A DNA stretch of 41,998 nt from JBPCNH01 sp051001455 (GCA_051001455.1 JBPCNH010000042.1:1-41998); one strand, 5' to 3'; positions 1 to 8,726 are shown, counted from the stretch's first letter. Numbers and translations are program-made. Notes: a model not told the origin generated them from the letters alone.

Positions 1-89
1 CTCTTCGCAATAGCACTGCTCATGCAGGAATACTGGTGATTTCGGCTAAATCTTGGGGTGTGGGTAAAACGCGTTTCGGACCGAAAGTG

Positions 90-1574
90 ATGAAGACTGC
101 AATCATTGTGCTTGCCCTCTTGTGGGCCAGCACTGTGGGAGCGAACGCTCTCGAGGACAACACGATCGAAATCAGGGGCGCTCAGCCAAGCGATCACGCT
201 GGGGGCTTGGTGGCACCGGCAGGCGATGTGAATGGAGACGGCTCTCAGGATCTTCTGTTGGGGGCTTGTGCAGACTCAGGTCACGTCAGTGGCGGTTCGC
301 CAGGCGCGGTCTATGTCATCTTCGATCGCAGCTCTGGCGACATCGATCTCTCCAAGCTCAAAAAGGATCAAGGCTTCGCTATCACAGGAGCGGCTCCGAA
401 GGATATGGCGTGTACGGCTTCCGGGCTTGGCGATATCAATGGAGACGGCAAAGACGACATCCTCGTCGGTGCTCCCAGCGCGGACAACAATGGGCGGGCG
501 TCTTCAGGGTCCGCATATGTCGTGTGGGGCAGGGATGACGGGCGCCACATCTCACTCAGAGAGATAGATATCGGTCTCGGGTCACTTGGGCTTCGGATAG
601 ACGGGGGCGCGTCGCGGGACCTTCTTGGAACGAGGGTGGCGTCAGCCGGCGACCAGAACCAGGACGGGGTGCCGGATCTGGCGATCGCAGCTCCATTCCG
701 TTCGGCTACATACGTGATCTACGGATCTGAAAGGATCCTGCCGCTCGATCTCGCGATCTTCGATCTCGGCCTGCAACCGGATCTTGGCTATCGGATCGAC
801 ACCCCTGCGCCATCGATCAACAAGAACTACTCGTTGTCGAACGTTGGCGACCTAAACGATGACGGTACGGATGACCTCGCTATCGGCATCGTGTCCACAC
901 GCCGCGCGAAGGGCCACGTATACGTGGTGTTCGGCGGTCCCCGCAATAGTGCCGTCAACGTCAACGAGCTTGGGGTCGAAGGACTCGTGGTTCGAGGTGC
1001 TAGGCGAAAGGCAACTACGGGATACTCATTGGCACCCATAGGAGATTTCAACAACGACGGATTTGGTGATCTAGCGATCGGTGCTCCGCGCGCATATGCG
1101 GTAGGAGGCCGTGGCCGGGTCTACATCCTTTTGGGGAGAAAGTCACCTATGGATGTGGACCTCTCGTCGCTTCAGCAATCCGTTGAGATAGTTAGTTCGG
1201 GTAGCGAGGACAGATTTGGGTACTCCATCGCTGGGGCCGGTGACCTTGACCAGGACGGGTATGACGACTTCGTCGTCGGAGCTCCCCGAGCTTCTCGTCG
1301 AGGAGTGCCTGAGACGGGCGCCGCCTATATCGTCTGGGGAAAGAAAATTCAGACAAGCCATACTTACGCTGGCAAGAACTCGATCTCGATGCTGATGCGA
1401 GGGAAGGCCGGTCTTCACAAACGATGCGCTACACGCCATTCTTTCTGTCCAGGCGATGCCGCTGGGAGATCTGTAGCCTCGATCGTTGAGGAGCGTGGTA
1501 CCGCCATCGTGATCGGAGTTCCCTACAGCGGCTATCGACTGCGCGGGTCGGCTAGGGTGATCCGCTACCCCTGA
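90..1574 (+). CDS. Secreted FG-GAP repeat (integrin-alpha-like) beta-propeller protein
   Basis: Exported protein of about 494 residues made almost entirely of FG-GAP repeats. I see six clear copies of a Ca-binding-loop pattern, such as GDVNGDGSQDLLLGA, GDINGDGKDDILVGAP, GDLNDDGTDDLAIGI and GDLDQDGYDDFVVGAP, plus a seventh degenerate copy near the C-terminus (IVIGVPYSG). That fits one seven-bladed propeller. The frame is open from a GTG at 36, but the ATG at 90 is preferred because it starts directly with a signal peptide (Lys, then a hydrophobic stretch ending in ANA before LED). FG-GAP propellers mediate adhesion or ligand binding in the family; no catalytic residues, anchor or sorting signal are visible, so ligand and location beyond export are unknown. 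It is transcribed toward hrcA but separated from it by 476 bp. Confidence 0.8.
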   Translation: MKTAIIVLALLWASTVGANALEDNTIEIRGAQPSDHAGGLVAPAGDVNGDGSQDLLLGACADSGHVSGGSPGAVYVIFDRSSGDIDLSKLKKDQGFAITGAAPKDMACTASGLGDINGDGKDDILVGAPSADNNGRASSGSAYVVWGRDDGRHISLREIDIGLGSLGLRIDGGASRDLLGTRVASAGDQNQDGVPDLAIAAPFRSATYVIYGSERILPLDLAIFDLGLQPDLGYRIDTPAPSINKNYSLSNVGDLNDDGTDDLAIGIVSTRRAKGHVYVVFGGPRNSAVNVNELGVEGLVVRGARRKATTGYSLAPIGDFNNDGFGDLAIGAPRAYAVGGRGRVYILLGRKSPMDVDLSSLQQSVEIVSSGSEDRFGYSIAGAGDLDQDGYDDFVVGAPRASRRGVPETGAAYIVWGKKIQTSHTYAGKNSISMLMRGKAGLHKRCATRHSFCPGDAAGRSVASIVEERGTAIVIGVPYSGYRLRGSARVIRYP

Positions 1575-1993
1575 CTAGTTTCAGCCGGCTTAAATTGATC
1601 GGAACATCCCGCGCCTCCTCGTATCCGCCATGCTGATCGCTTCTCTCTACGTTATCCCGCTACGCCGCATCGGCCGCTTCGGCTACAGGATCGGTGGATC
1701 GTTCCCTCATGAGCAGAGTGGGGCGTGGGTCACCACGGGGGCGGCCGAAAAGGATGTAGACCTTCGAGACCGGAAGAGTCTTCAGCTGAGGGTTCAAGGC
1801 TTACGCATATCAAACCGAGGACGAGCGGGAAGTCCTCTCGTCTCGCGCGAATCGTAATAACGCCTCCAACTTCGTACACCGCGTGGGGCGACTCAGTTCC
1901 GTCCGCCGGTTTCCAGCTCAACCTTCAGCCCGGCGCTCCCGGAGTGCTTCCTGCCTCCGCGGTCGGCGGTTTGTAGCTACCGCCGTGGGATAT
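1575..1993. other. Intergenic stretch without a recognisable gene
   Basis: About 420 bp between the FG-GAP gene and the hrcA operator. Short open frames exist on both strands (up to about 83 codons), but none has a ribosome binding site, a recognisable domain or the codon pattern of the neighbours. I see no convincing terminator, tRNA or repeat. Confidence 0.5.
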
Positions 1994-2020
1994 CTAGCAC
2001 TCTCGGTGTTCGAGTGCTAA
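1994..2020 (+). promoter_or_regulatory. CIRCE operator (HrcA binding site)
   Basis: Nine-base arms CTAGCACTC (1994-2002) and GAGTGCTAA (2012-2020) separated by exactly nine bases. This is the CIRCE consensus TTAGCACTC-N9-GAGTGCTAA with one mismatch, in the first base. It lies directly upstream of hrcA, and its right arm covers the expected -35 position of the hrcA promoter. HrcA repression of its own operon by steric block follows from family knowledge. Confidence 0.93.
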
Positions 2021-2037
2021 AACCGCCCCCGGCGGGG

Positions 2038-2043
2038 TAGCAT
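2038..2043 (+). promoter_or_regulatory. Putative -10 box of hrcA (leaderless promoter)
   Basis: TAGCAT ends seven bases before the hrcA ATG at 2051, and no Shine-Dalgarno sequence lies between them. The predicted transcription start therefore coincides with the start codon. The CIRCE right arm ends 17 bp upstream of this box, over the -35 hexamer position. Confidence 0.5.
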
Positions 2044-2050
2044 CAGGACG

Positions 2051-3100
2051 ATGGGAACGAGAGAACCAAGGACCCTCAGCGATCGCCGCTCGGCGATCCT
2101 CCGGTCGATCGTGTCCGAGTACGTCCGTTCCGGTGAACCCGTCGGGTCAAAGGCGCTCGTAGCGCGTTACAACCTGGGGGTGTCGCCGGCGACCGTGCGG
2201 AACGAGATGGCCGCGCTCGAGGACGAGGGGTTCATCTACCAACCACATACCTCGGCCGGGCGCATCCCCACGGATTCGGGTTACCGGCACTACGTCGATG
2301 CAACCCCTCAAGAGTCGAAGCTCTCGGCGCGCGAGTCGCACCAGATCCAAAGTTTCTTCGGTGAGCCTAGGTTCGAGCTTGAGGACGCTCTTCGCCAGAC
2401 CGCCGCTCTGCTCTCGGGCCTGACCGATCATGCAGCCGTCGTGTTCGCTCCCGCCCTGCAGCGCAGCATGGTCCGCCACGTCGAGCTGGTGCAGTTGACC
2501 GGGGCGCGAGCGATGCTCGTGGTGGTGACCGACACGGGCAGGGTCGAGAACCACATCATCTCCATGCCGGATACTCGTGACGCCCAGTTGGACCAGACGG
2601 CTCAGCTCTTGAACCGCTTGCTCGCCGACGTCCCCCTCGATTCGGCGGCCACGACGGTTCTGGAAGGGGTCGAGAAACTCCCACTCGAGTTACGGGATCT
2701 CGCCTCGCGCGTCGCGGCGGTGCTCGGCGACGGTATCGCAGACCGTGACGCTCAGCGCGTTTTCCTCGAGGGAACCTCCAATATCGTCGACGAGCACAAG
2801 TTCACGGACCTCGAGACGGTTCGTCAGGTAATCGGGGCTCTCGAGCACCGGCGGCTCCTATTCGAGGTGCTGGCAGACGCGCTCGCGATGGGGTCGATCT
2901 CGGTGCGGATCGGATCCGAGAACGCTTTGTATGAGATGCAGCATTGCGCCGTTATCACGGCGCCTTACGGGTCGTCGGACAACCCGTTGGGTTCCCTCGG
3001 CGTCGTCGGTCCTACCCGCATGGACTACCGGCGGACCATCTCGGCCGTGCACGAGGTGGCGTCGAACCTAGGGCAGATGCTCTCGGGCCTGGGCATCTAG
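2051..3100 (+). CDS. hrcA: Heat-inducible transcription repressor HrcA
   Basis: Repressor of class I heat-shock genes that binds CIRCE and is kept active by GroEL in known systems. The 349-residue length is typical. The N-terminal winged helix (about residues 5-80) carries the family signatures SDRRSAILRSIV, EPVGSKAL, SPATVRNEMAALE and HTSAGRIPTDSGYR. The remainder matches the GAF-like dimerisation and inserted domains, ending with the conserved IGSEN and GVVGPTRMDY segments. A CIRCE element lies 31 bp upstream of the start, so autoregulation is strongly suggested. The gene is followed 15 bp later by dnaJ, the usual hrcA-dnaJ arrangement; grpE and dnaK are not in the window. Confidence 0.97.
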   Translation: MGTREPRTLSDRRSAILRSIVSEYVRSGEPVGSKALVARYNLGVSPATVRNEMAALEDEGFIYQPHTSAGRIPTDSGYRHYVDATPQESKLSARESHQIQSFFGEPRFELEDALRQTAALLSGLTDHAAVVFAPALQRSMVRHVELVQLTGARAMLVVVTDTGRVENHIISMPDTRDAQLDQTAQLLNRLLADVPLDSAATTVLEGVEKLPLELRDLASRVAAVLGDGIADRDAQRVFLEGTSNIVDEHKFTDLETVRQVIGALEHRRLLFEVLADALAMGSISVRIGSENALYEMQHCAVITAPYGSSDNPLGSLGVVGPTRMDYRRTISAVHEVASNLGQMLSGLGI

Positions 3101-3115
3101 AGGCACACTGGTTCC

Positions 3116-4213
3116 ATGTCTACGAACTATTACGAGACCTTGGGCGTCACGCGTGACGTAACCCCGGACGAGTTGAAGCGTGCCTACCGGAAGCTCGCTC
3201 GCCGCTATCACCCGGATGCCAATCCCGATGATCCGGATGCAGCGGAGCGGTTCAAGGAGGTCGGGCGCGCTTACGAGGTACTGAGTGACCCCGAGAAACG
3301 GCAGCGCTATGACATGTACGGAGACGAGCGCGCCGGTGTCGGAGGATTCGGTGACTTCGGCGGCATCTCCGATCTCTTCTCGACGTTCTTCGGAGGCACG
3401 CCCGGAGGTGGTTCGGGGCGCGGGGGGCCGCAACGGGGAGCAGACATCCTCGCCGAGGTGGAGTTGACGCTCGAAGAGGCCGCCACGGGTGCCGAGCGTG
3501 AGATCGAGCTCGAGATGCTCGTCGGCTGCCCCGACTGCGGTGGTTCCGGCGCGGAGCCGGGTACGCAGCCGCGGTCATGCCCCGATTGCGGTGGCACTGG
3601 AGAGGTCCGTGAGATGAGGCGAACGGTCTTCGGCAACATGATGACCGCTTCGTCATGTCTCCGTTGTGGAGGTACGGGCCAAGAGATAACCAATCGCTGC
3701 AAGAACTGTCGTGGATCGGGACGCGTACCGGTGACGGACACGCTCACCGTTCAGATCCCTCCCGGAGTGGACGACGGAGCGCGGCTCCGCGTGACGGGGC
3801 GGGGGCAGGCAGGCGCGCAAGGGGGACGCTCTGGTGACCTTTACGTCCAGATCCTGGTCGAGCCTCATCCGGTGTTCCGGCGGGCCGGCGACGACCTAGC
3901 CGTCGAGGTCTCCGTTCCAATGACCGTTGCGGCTCTCGGCGGGGAGATAGAGATCCCCACCCTCGACGGCCCGGAGCAGCTGGATGTCGAGCCGGGGACA
4001 CAGTCGGGCCATCTCGAGCGTCTACGGGGTCGAGGTATGCCCCGGTTGACCGGCCGCGGGCGAGGAGAGCTCGTCGTGTTGCTCAGGGTCGAGACCCCCA
4101 CCGAACTCAACAAGGAACAGGCCGAGCTCCTTGCCAGGTTGGCTCAGCTGCGTGACGAGGACACCGCCGGAGGGCGGGGACTGTTCGACAAGATCAAGGA
4201 GGCGTTTGGATGA
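3116..4213 (+). CDS. dnaJ: Chaperone protein DnaJ
   Basis: Hsp40 co-chaperone that delivers unfolded clients to DnaK and stimulates its ATPase. The J-domain (about residues 1-70) has the HPD triad at 32-34. It is followed by a Gly/Phe-rich linker (about 75-115) and a zinc-finger region from Cys138 with four CxxCxGxG-type motifs (CPDCGGSG, CPDCGGTG, CLRCGGTG, CKNCRGSG). The C-terminal client-binding and dimerisation domains follow. Length 365 is standard for a type I DnaJ. Co-transcription with hrcA under CIRCE control is likely. Its stop overlaps the next start in ATGA. Confidence 0.97.
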   Translation: MSTNYYETLGVTRDVTPDELKRAYRKLARRYHPDANPDDPDAAERFKEVGRAYEVLSDPEKRQRYDMYGDERAGVGGFGDFGGISDLFSTFFGGTPGGGSGRGGPQRGADILAEVELTLEEAATGAEREIELEMLVGCPDCGGSGAEPGTQPRSCPDCGGTGEVREMRRTVFGNMMTASSCLRCGGTGQEITNRCKNCRGSGRVPVTDTLTVQIPPGVDDGARLRVTGRGQAGAQGGRSGDLYVQILVEPHPVFRRAGDDLAVEVSVPMTVAALGGEIEIPTLDGPEQLDVEPGTQSGHLERLRGRGMPRLTGRGRGELVVLLRVETPTELNKEQAELLARLAQLRDEDTAGGRGLFDKIKEAFG

Positions 4214-4710
4214 TGGCGGATGTCGTGCGTCAGGACCCGCCTCTCGATGTGCCTGAGCTGGAGATGCTGAGAGCTTTCCTCGATTACCACCGGGCGACCA
4301 TCCTTCAGAAGATCGCTGACGTGGACGAGGAAGATCTGCGCAAGCAGATGGTGCCGTCCGGAACCAGCCTGCTTGGGATCCTGAAGCATCTGGCTCATGT
4401 CGAGCGGTGGTGGTTCCGAACCGTTTTCCACGACGAGGAGCTCGACTACCCATGGACCGATGACGATCCCGATGCAGACTGGCGGATAGATGATTCTGAA
4501 TCCGCCGAGGACATCGTTCGGTTGTACAAGTACGAAACCGCCATGGCGCGCGAGATAGTCAACGCGGCCGCTCCCGACGACGTGGCCAAACGCAAGCAAA
4601 CGCAATTCTCACTCCGCTGGATCCTTCTTCACATGATCCAGGAGACCGCGCGCCATAACGGTCACGCCGATATCTTGCGCGAGATGGTCGACGGCGCCAT
4701 CGGCGAGTGA
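4210..4710 (+). CDS. DinB-superfamily protein, DUF664 type
   Basis: A 166-residue four-helix-bundle protein of the DinB/DUF664 family. The visible family features are LGILKHLAHVERWW in the second helix and a C-terminal HMIQETARHNGHAD block. Together their histidines would form the usual three-His metal site. Several actinobacterial DinB proteins are thiol (mycothiol)-dependent S-transferases, but the substrate here cannot be told. The start ATG at 4210 overlaps the dnaJ stop; an ATG one codon later is equally possible. Location between dnaJ and rsmE in one coupled run suggests co-expression with heat-shock genes, which is inference. Confidence 0.85.
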   Translation: MMADVVRQDPPLDVPELEMLRAFLDYHRATILQKIADVDEEDLRKQMVPSGTSLLGILKHLAHVERWWFRTVFHDEELDYPWTDDDPDADWRIDDSESAEDIVRLYKYETAMAREIVNAAAPDDVAKRKQTQFSLRWILLHMIQETARHNGHADILREMVDGAIGE

Positions 4711-5435
4711 ACTGGTTCTTCGCTCCTCCCGAGGCATGGAGCGAGGCGACGATCACGCTGCCGCCTGAGGAGTCGCGCCACGCTCTGCAGGTTCTGCGTT
4801 TGGAGCCCGGGAACTCGATCGTGGTTACGGACGGCCGGGGGTCAACCGCTACCTGTCTCGTGGACACCGGAGGCGGCCGGTCGGTCCTGGCCCGCATAGA
4901 AGGTCGCCGGACTGGTCGCAGGCCCCGCCCCCAGATCGTCGTCTACCAAGGCACCGCCAAGAAGGGGAAGGTGGACGAAATCGTAGAGAAGCTGGCGGAG
5001 CTGGGGGTAGCCGAGCTTCACGCTTTCGAGTCCGAACGGTCGGTGGCGCGCTGGGACGCCTCGAAGGTGGGCAGGTTGAAAGAGCGCTGGGAGACCATCG
5101 CTCGATCGGCGGGAAAGCAGTCACGCAACCCGTTCTTCATCGCCGCCGCCGCCGGGCTGACCTGGAACGACCTGCTGGAGAAGGTGCGCGCCGAATCGTT
5201 CGCTCTAACGCTGTGGGAGGAGGCGAGCTTGCCGCTGCGCAGTGGGCTGGTGGCGCAAGCGACCCGGGTGGCGATCGTTATCGGGCCGGAGGGTGGCTTT
5301 ACGCCCGCCGAAGTCGAAGCTTTGGCCGCTGCCGGCGCGCCGGCGGTGTCGCTCGGACCGAACATCCTGCGCACCGAGAACGCGTCGGTAGTAGCGGCGT
5401 CCGCCCTGCTCTATCACTACGGCCTACTCGGCTAA
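4707..5435 (+). CDS. rsmE: 16S rRNA m3U1498 methyltransferase RsmE
   Basis: SPOUT-class methyltransferase that modifies U1498 of 16S rRNA using S-adenosylmethionine. Family signatures visible: an N-terminal PUA-like domain with SRHALQVLR, then KVDEIVEKLAELGV, RSAGKQSRNPF, and the knot-forming SAM site VIGPEGGFTPAE followed by LGPNILRTENA. Length 242 is normal. It starts with GTG overlapping the TGA of the DUF664 gene, so translation is probably coupled. Its position downstream of dnaJ is a common bacterial order. Confidence 0.95.
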   Translation: MNWFFAPPEAWSEATITLPPEESRHALQVLRLEPGNSIVVTDGRGSTATCLVDTGGGRSVLARIEGRRTGRRPRPQIVVYQGTAKKGKVDEIVEKLAELGVAELHAFESERSVARWDASKVGRLKERWETIARSAGKQSRNPFFIAAAAGLTWNDLLEKVRAESFALTLWEEASLPLRSGLVAQATRVAIVIGPEGGFTPAEVEALAAAGAPAVSLGPNILRTENASVVAASALLYHYGLLG

Positions 5436-5504
5436 ACAGCGTGAGCGGAGGGGATGCGTCCCGCAGCGGAAGCGGTCGGCGCGTGCCCGGCTGGCTGGAG
5501 GGCT

Positions 5505-5510
5505 TAGATT
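5505..5510 (+). promoter_or_regulatory. Putative -10 box of mtaB (leaderless promoter)
   Basis: TAGATT sits exactly seven bases before the ATG at 5518. The only purine-rich stretch (GGAGGG at 5497-5502) is too far upstream to act as a ribosome binding site for this start. Confidence 0.4.
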
Positions 5511-5517
5511 CGTCGGC

Positions 5518-6888
5518 ATGGTTCAAGAGATCGCCGGGCCGCAGCCCAAGGTTGCTTTCACCACGCTCGGATGCCGGCTGAATCAGGCAGAGTCGGACTC
5601 CATGGCGGAATCTCTCGCTGCGGCGGGCGTGGCTCCGGCCGGCGCCGGCGATTCTCCGGACGTGATCGTGGTCAACACCTGCACCGTCACGCGGGAGGCC
5701 ACCAAGGCATCTCGAACCGCCATCCGGCGGAATGTCAGGGCCCATCCCAACGCCAAGGTCGTCGTCGTCGGTTGCTACGCGGTGTCCGATCGCGCCGAGG
5801 TTGAGGCGATCGATGGTGTGGACGTCGTTCTGGGCAATGACGAGAAGGAGGCGTTCGCGGAGTCGCTAGGTATCGCGCCTTCGACGGCTCCCTTGTTGCA
5901 GCTTGGTTTCAAGCGGGCCGGTGCAAGGCCGGTGCCGGAGGTGCCTTACCGGGTGCGCGCCAACCTCAAGGCCCAGACGGGATGCGATGAGTGGTGCACG
6001 TTCTGCATCATCCCCAAAACGAGAGGTCCGTTGCGCTCGATGGACGAGGACACCTTGGTGCAGGAAGCGCGCGTGCGGGTTGCGGCGGGCGCCCGGGAGC
6101 TGGTGCTGACGGGTGTGCATCTCGGAAAGTATGAGTACGACCGCGGAGGAGACGAGCGCTCGCTGGTTCGTCTTTTCGAGCGTTTGCTTGACATCGAGGG
6201 GGTGTGGAGATTGCGGTTGTCTTCGATCCTCTCTCGTCATCTCACTCCAGAGGTCCTGACCTTCATAGCTTCGGAGCCACGGATGTGCCGCTATCTGCAC
6301 GTACCCCTGCAGTCGGGTGACGACGATGTTCTGAGGGCGATGAACCGCCCTTATGGGATCGGCGAGTATGTCGACGCGGTCGAGCGCGCGGCGGCGGTTC
6401 TGCCGGGAGTGGCTCTCGCCACGGACATAATCGTCGGCTTCCCCGGCGAGACCGACGAGGCCTTCGAAGCAACGATGGATGTGGTCCGCAGGCTCAGCTA
6501 TTCGAAGCTTCATGTTTTCCGGTACTCGGCGCGCCCCGGCACCGGCGCCGCCGAGATGCCGGATTCGGTCCCGCCCGACGTCAAGAAGGATCGTTCGAAG
6601 CGGCTGATCGCTCTCGGTAACGACATCCGTACCTCCTTCCTGAAGCGTCGCCTCGAGGCTCCTCTCGAGGTGTTGGTCGAAGACGAGCGCGTGATCGACG
6701 GGGTGGCGGTGGCGTCCGGGCAGACCGATGACTACGTCCGTGTCTGGTTCGCAGGCGAGCGTCTGCTCGGACGGATGGTGCAGGTTCAAGGCGACGAGAT
6801 CCGCTCGGATGGGATCCGCGGGCACATCGCCGGGTCCACGGGATCCAGTGACCATCTCGTCAGTAGCGGAGGAGGAAGCGGTGTCTGA
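5518..6888 (+). CDS. mtaB: tRNA t6A37 methylthiotransferase MtaB
   Basis: Radical-SAM methylthiotransferase that converts t6A37 to ms2t6A in tRNAs reading ANN codons. The N-terminal UPF0004 domain has the three cluster-binding cysteines Cys19 (TLGCRLNQ), Cys55 (VNTCTVT) and Cys86 (VVGCYAV). The radical-SAM motif CDEWCTFC spans 156-163, the CxxxCxxC pattern. HVPLQSGDD and the GFPGETDEAF block are present, and a C-terminal TRAM-like domain (about 390-440) binds tRNA. TLGCRLNQAESD is characteristic of MtaB rather than MiaB or RimO. Length 456 is slightly long because of a short C-terminal tail. The 3' end overlaps the HIT gene by 8 bp. Confidence 0.93.
   Translation: MVQEIAGPQPKVAFTTLGCRLNQAESDSMAESLAAAGVAPAGAGDSPDVIVVNTCTVTREATKASRTAIRRNVRAHPNAKVVVVGCYAVSDRAEVEAIDGVDVVLGNDEKEAFAESLGIAPSTAPLLQLGFKRAGARPVPEVPYRVRANLKAQTGCDEWCTFCIIPKTRGPLRSMDEDTLVQEARVRVAAGARELVLTGVHLGKYEYDRGGDERSLVRLFERLLDIEGVWRLRLSSILSRHLTPEVLTFIASEPRMCRYLHVPLQSGDDDVLRAMNRPYGIGEYVDAVERAAAVLPGVALATDIIVGFPGETDEAFEATMDVVRRLSYSKLHVFRYSARPGTGAAEMPDSVPPDVKKDRSKRLIALGNDIRTSFLKRRLEAPLEVLVEDERVIDGVAVASGQTDDYVRVWFAGERLLGRMVQVQGDEIRSDGIRGHIAGSTGSSDHLVSSGGGSGV
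6868..6876 (+). promoter_or_regulatory. Ribosome binding site that fixes the HIT gene start
   Basis: A strong GGAGGA-type Shine-Dalgarno sequence inside the 3' end of mtaB, a few bases upstream of the GTG at 6881. It selects this start over upstream ATG and GTG codons in the same open frame. Confidence 0.75.
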
Positions 6889-7222
6889 ATGCCTGTTCTG
6901 CAAGATCGCGGCGAAGGACCTCGAGGCGGAGGTCGTGCTCGAGACCGATGGGGTGATCGCGTTCCGGGACATCAACCCGGGTGCGCCCACGCATGTCCTC
7001 GTCATCCCGAAGGAGCACATCGCCTCCGCTCACGAGCTCACTTCGAAGCATTCGGAGATCCTGGCGGAGATGTTCGAGGTCATGCGGAGCGTGGCCGATC
7101 GTGAAGACCTAGCCGGTGGTTGCCGGATCGTGACCAATATCGGCTCAGATGCCGGACAATCCGTCCACCACCTCCACTTCCACGTGCTCGGCGGGCGTCA
7201 CCTGTCTTGGCCGCCTGGGTAA
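6881..7222 (+). CDS. HIT-family protein (HinT-like nucleoside phosphoramidase)
   Basis: Histidine-triad hydrolase of about 113 residues. The triad HxHxH is seen at His97, His99 and His101 (HHLHFHVLGG), and the C-terminal GRHLSWPPG is the HinT-type ending. The N-terminal CLFCKI with later histidines is the optional zinc site. Family members cleave AMP-lysine and other nucleoside phosphoramidates. The open frame continues 5' into mtaB, but the strong ribosome binding site and the usual family N-terminus place the start at the GTG at 6881. It overlaps mtaB by 8 bp and precedes phoH by 56 bp. Confidence 0.93.
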   Translation: MSECLFCKIAAKDLEAEVVLETDGVIAFRDINPGAPTHVLVIPKEHIASAHELTSKHSEILAEMFEVMRSVADREDLAGGCRIVTNIGSDAGQSVHHLHFHVLGGRHLSWPPG

Positions 7223-7258
7223 ACTCCCCTCCAGGGAGCCCTTGATGGCGCTGGGGCG

Positions 7259-7264
7259 TAGAAT
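7259..7264 (+). promoter_or_regulatory. Putative -10 box upstream of phoH
   Basis: TAGAAT 14 bases before the phoH ATG, predicting a leader of only about 7-8 nucleotides. No good -35 element at the normal spacing is seen. Confidence 0.3.
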
Positions 7265-7278
7265 CGGGACAGCCGAAT

Positions 7279-8268
7279 ATGCCTACAGACACCCAAGTGA
7301 AGCTCCTCGTTCCCGGCCACCACGACATGCTGCGGCTGGTGGGAGCGAGGGATGAGCTGCTCAAGCTGATCGAAGCCGCCTTCGATACCAAGATCCTCGT
7401 TCGGGGCAACGAGATATCGATCACCGGCTCGGCCGAGGAGACCGAACGGGTGGCCCGGCTGTTCGGGGAGCTCCTCGCCCTCCTCGATCAAGGTCACGAC
7501 CTGACGAGCGATGCCATCGGGCGCTCGATCGAGATCGTCAAGAGCAAAGATGACGTGCGACCCTCGGACGTCCTCGGGGACACCGTGGTGGTTACCCATA
7601 CCGGCAAGCCGATACGTCCTAAGACGATCGGGCAGAAGTCCTACGTAGATTCGATCCGTAAGAACACCATCGTGTTCGGAATCGGCCCGGCCGGAAGCGG
7701 CAAGACCTATCTCGCCGTGGCAATGGCGATCCGTGCGTTGAAAGCAGGAGAGGTCTCTCGCATCGTGCTCACGCGGCCGGCGGTCGAAGCGGGGGAGCGT
7801 CTCGGTTTCTTGCCGGGCGACCTGGCCGCCAAGATCGATCCCTATCTGAAGCCGCTCTACGACGCGCTGTACGAGATGCTCGAGCCCGACACGATGAACC
7901 GCTACATGGAGCAAGGAACGATCGAGATCGCTCCGCTTGCGTTCATGCGCGGACGAACACTGAACGACGCGTTCATCATCCTCGACGAGGCTCAGAACAC
8001 CACGCCCGAGCAGATGAAGATGTTTCTCACCCGTCTCGGCTTCGGGTCCAAAGCAGTGGTAACCGGGGACGTGACACAGGTCGACCTGCCGTCCGGAGCG
8101 CGCTCGGGGCTGATCGTGATCGAAGAGATCCTCAAGAGCATCTCCGGCGTCAACTTCTTGCACTTGACCGCGCGTGATGTGGTGCGACACAAGATCGTTC
8201 AAGACATCGTCGAGGCTTACCGCATCTATTCGGAAGGTACGAAACATATGGGGGCGTCAGGGGGGTGA
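7279..8268 (+). CDS. phoH: PhoH-family ATPase (PhoH-like protein)
   Basis: Cytosolic P-loop ATPase of the PhoH family, linked to RNA metabolism by its constant association with ybeY. Walker A GPAGSGKT is at 136-143 and Walker B FIILDEAQ has its Asp at 236. Other PhoH signatures are LTRPAVEAGERLGFLPGD, the sensor-like VVTGDVTQVDLP and the final HLTARDVVRH. The first 100 residues form the KH-like N-terminal part of this subfamily. Length 329 is typical. ybeY follows 11 bp later, then a CBS protein and era, a widely conserved order. Confidence 0.95.
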   Translation: MPTDTQVKLLVPGHHDMLRLVGARDELLKLIEAAFDTKILVRGNEISITGSAEETERVARLFGELLALLDQGHDLTSDAIGRSIEIVKSKDDVRPSDVLGDTVVVTHTGKPIRPKTIGQKSYVDSIRKNTIVFGIGPAGSGKTYLAVAMAIRALKAGEVSRIVLTRPAVEAGERLGFLPGDLAAKIDPYLKPLYDALYEMLEPDTMNRYMEQGTIEIAPLAFMRGRTLNDAFIILDEAQNTTPEQMKMFLTRLGFGSKAVVTGDVTQVDLPSGARSGLIVIEEILKSISGVNFLHLTARDVVRHKIVQDIVEAYRIYSEGTKHMGASGG

Positions 8269-8279
8269 CCCCTCCGTAG

Positions 8280-8726
8280 ATGGATGTGTTCGTGGCCAAT
8301 GAGCAGGACATCGGGATCGACGAGACCAGGTCGGGAGACCTGGCTCGACACGCGCTTGGCTTGGAGGACGTCGGACCCGAGGCCGAGCTATCCATCCTTT
8401 ACGTCACGCGGCAACACATACGTAACCTGAATAAGAGATTCGCGGGCAACGACTACCCGACCGACGTGTTGGCGTTTCCGATGACGGAAGATGGGGCTGA
8501 GGGAGACGACGCATACGTGATGGGGGATGTCGTTATCTGCCCCGAGATCGCCGACGAGAACGCGAAGAAGCTCGGACACGATCTGCAGTCGGAGCTAGAT
8601 ACTTTGCTGGTGCACGGGACGTTGCACCTTTTGGGCTATGACCACCAAGGACCCGATGACAAGGCACGGATGGAGGGACGACTGACAGAGGTTCTGCGCA
8701 CTTTTCGCTCCGAGGAGGACGCATGA
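8280..8726 (+). CDS. ybeY: Endoribonuclease YbeY (rRNA maturation factor)
   Basis: Single-strand-specific metallo-endoribonuclease acting in 16S rRNA 3' maturation and ribosome quality control. The diagnostic zinc motif HGTLHLLGYDH spans residues 112-122, with ligands His112, His116 and His122. The upstream FAGNDYPTDVLAFP block is also family-specific. At 148 residues it is complete. It begins shortly after phoH and its stop overlaps the next start in ATGA, so the two genes are translationally coupled. Confidence 0.95.
   Translation: MDVFVANEQDIGIDETRSGDLARHALGLEDVGPEAELSILYVTRQHIRNLNKRFAGNDYPTDVLAFPMTEDGAEGDDAYVMGDVVICPEIADENAKKLGHDLQSELDTLLVHGTLHLLGYDHQGPDDKARMEGRLTEVLRTFRSEEDA

Noticed and set aside
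1630..1976. Two overlapping short open frames in the gap before hrcA
   Set aside because: No ribosome binding site, no protein-like composition, and no relation to known families.
6728..6880. Longer HIT protein starting inside mtaB
   Set aside because: The extra residues do not belong to the family and the strong ribosome binding site selects 6881.
5866..7020. 384-codon minus-strand open frame opposite mtaB and the HIT gene
   Set aside because: Antisense shadow produced by high third-position GC; no domain and no initiation signal.
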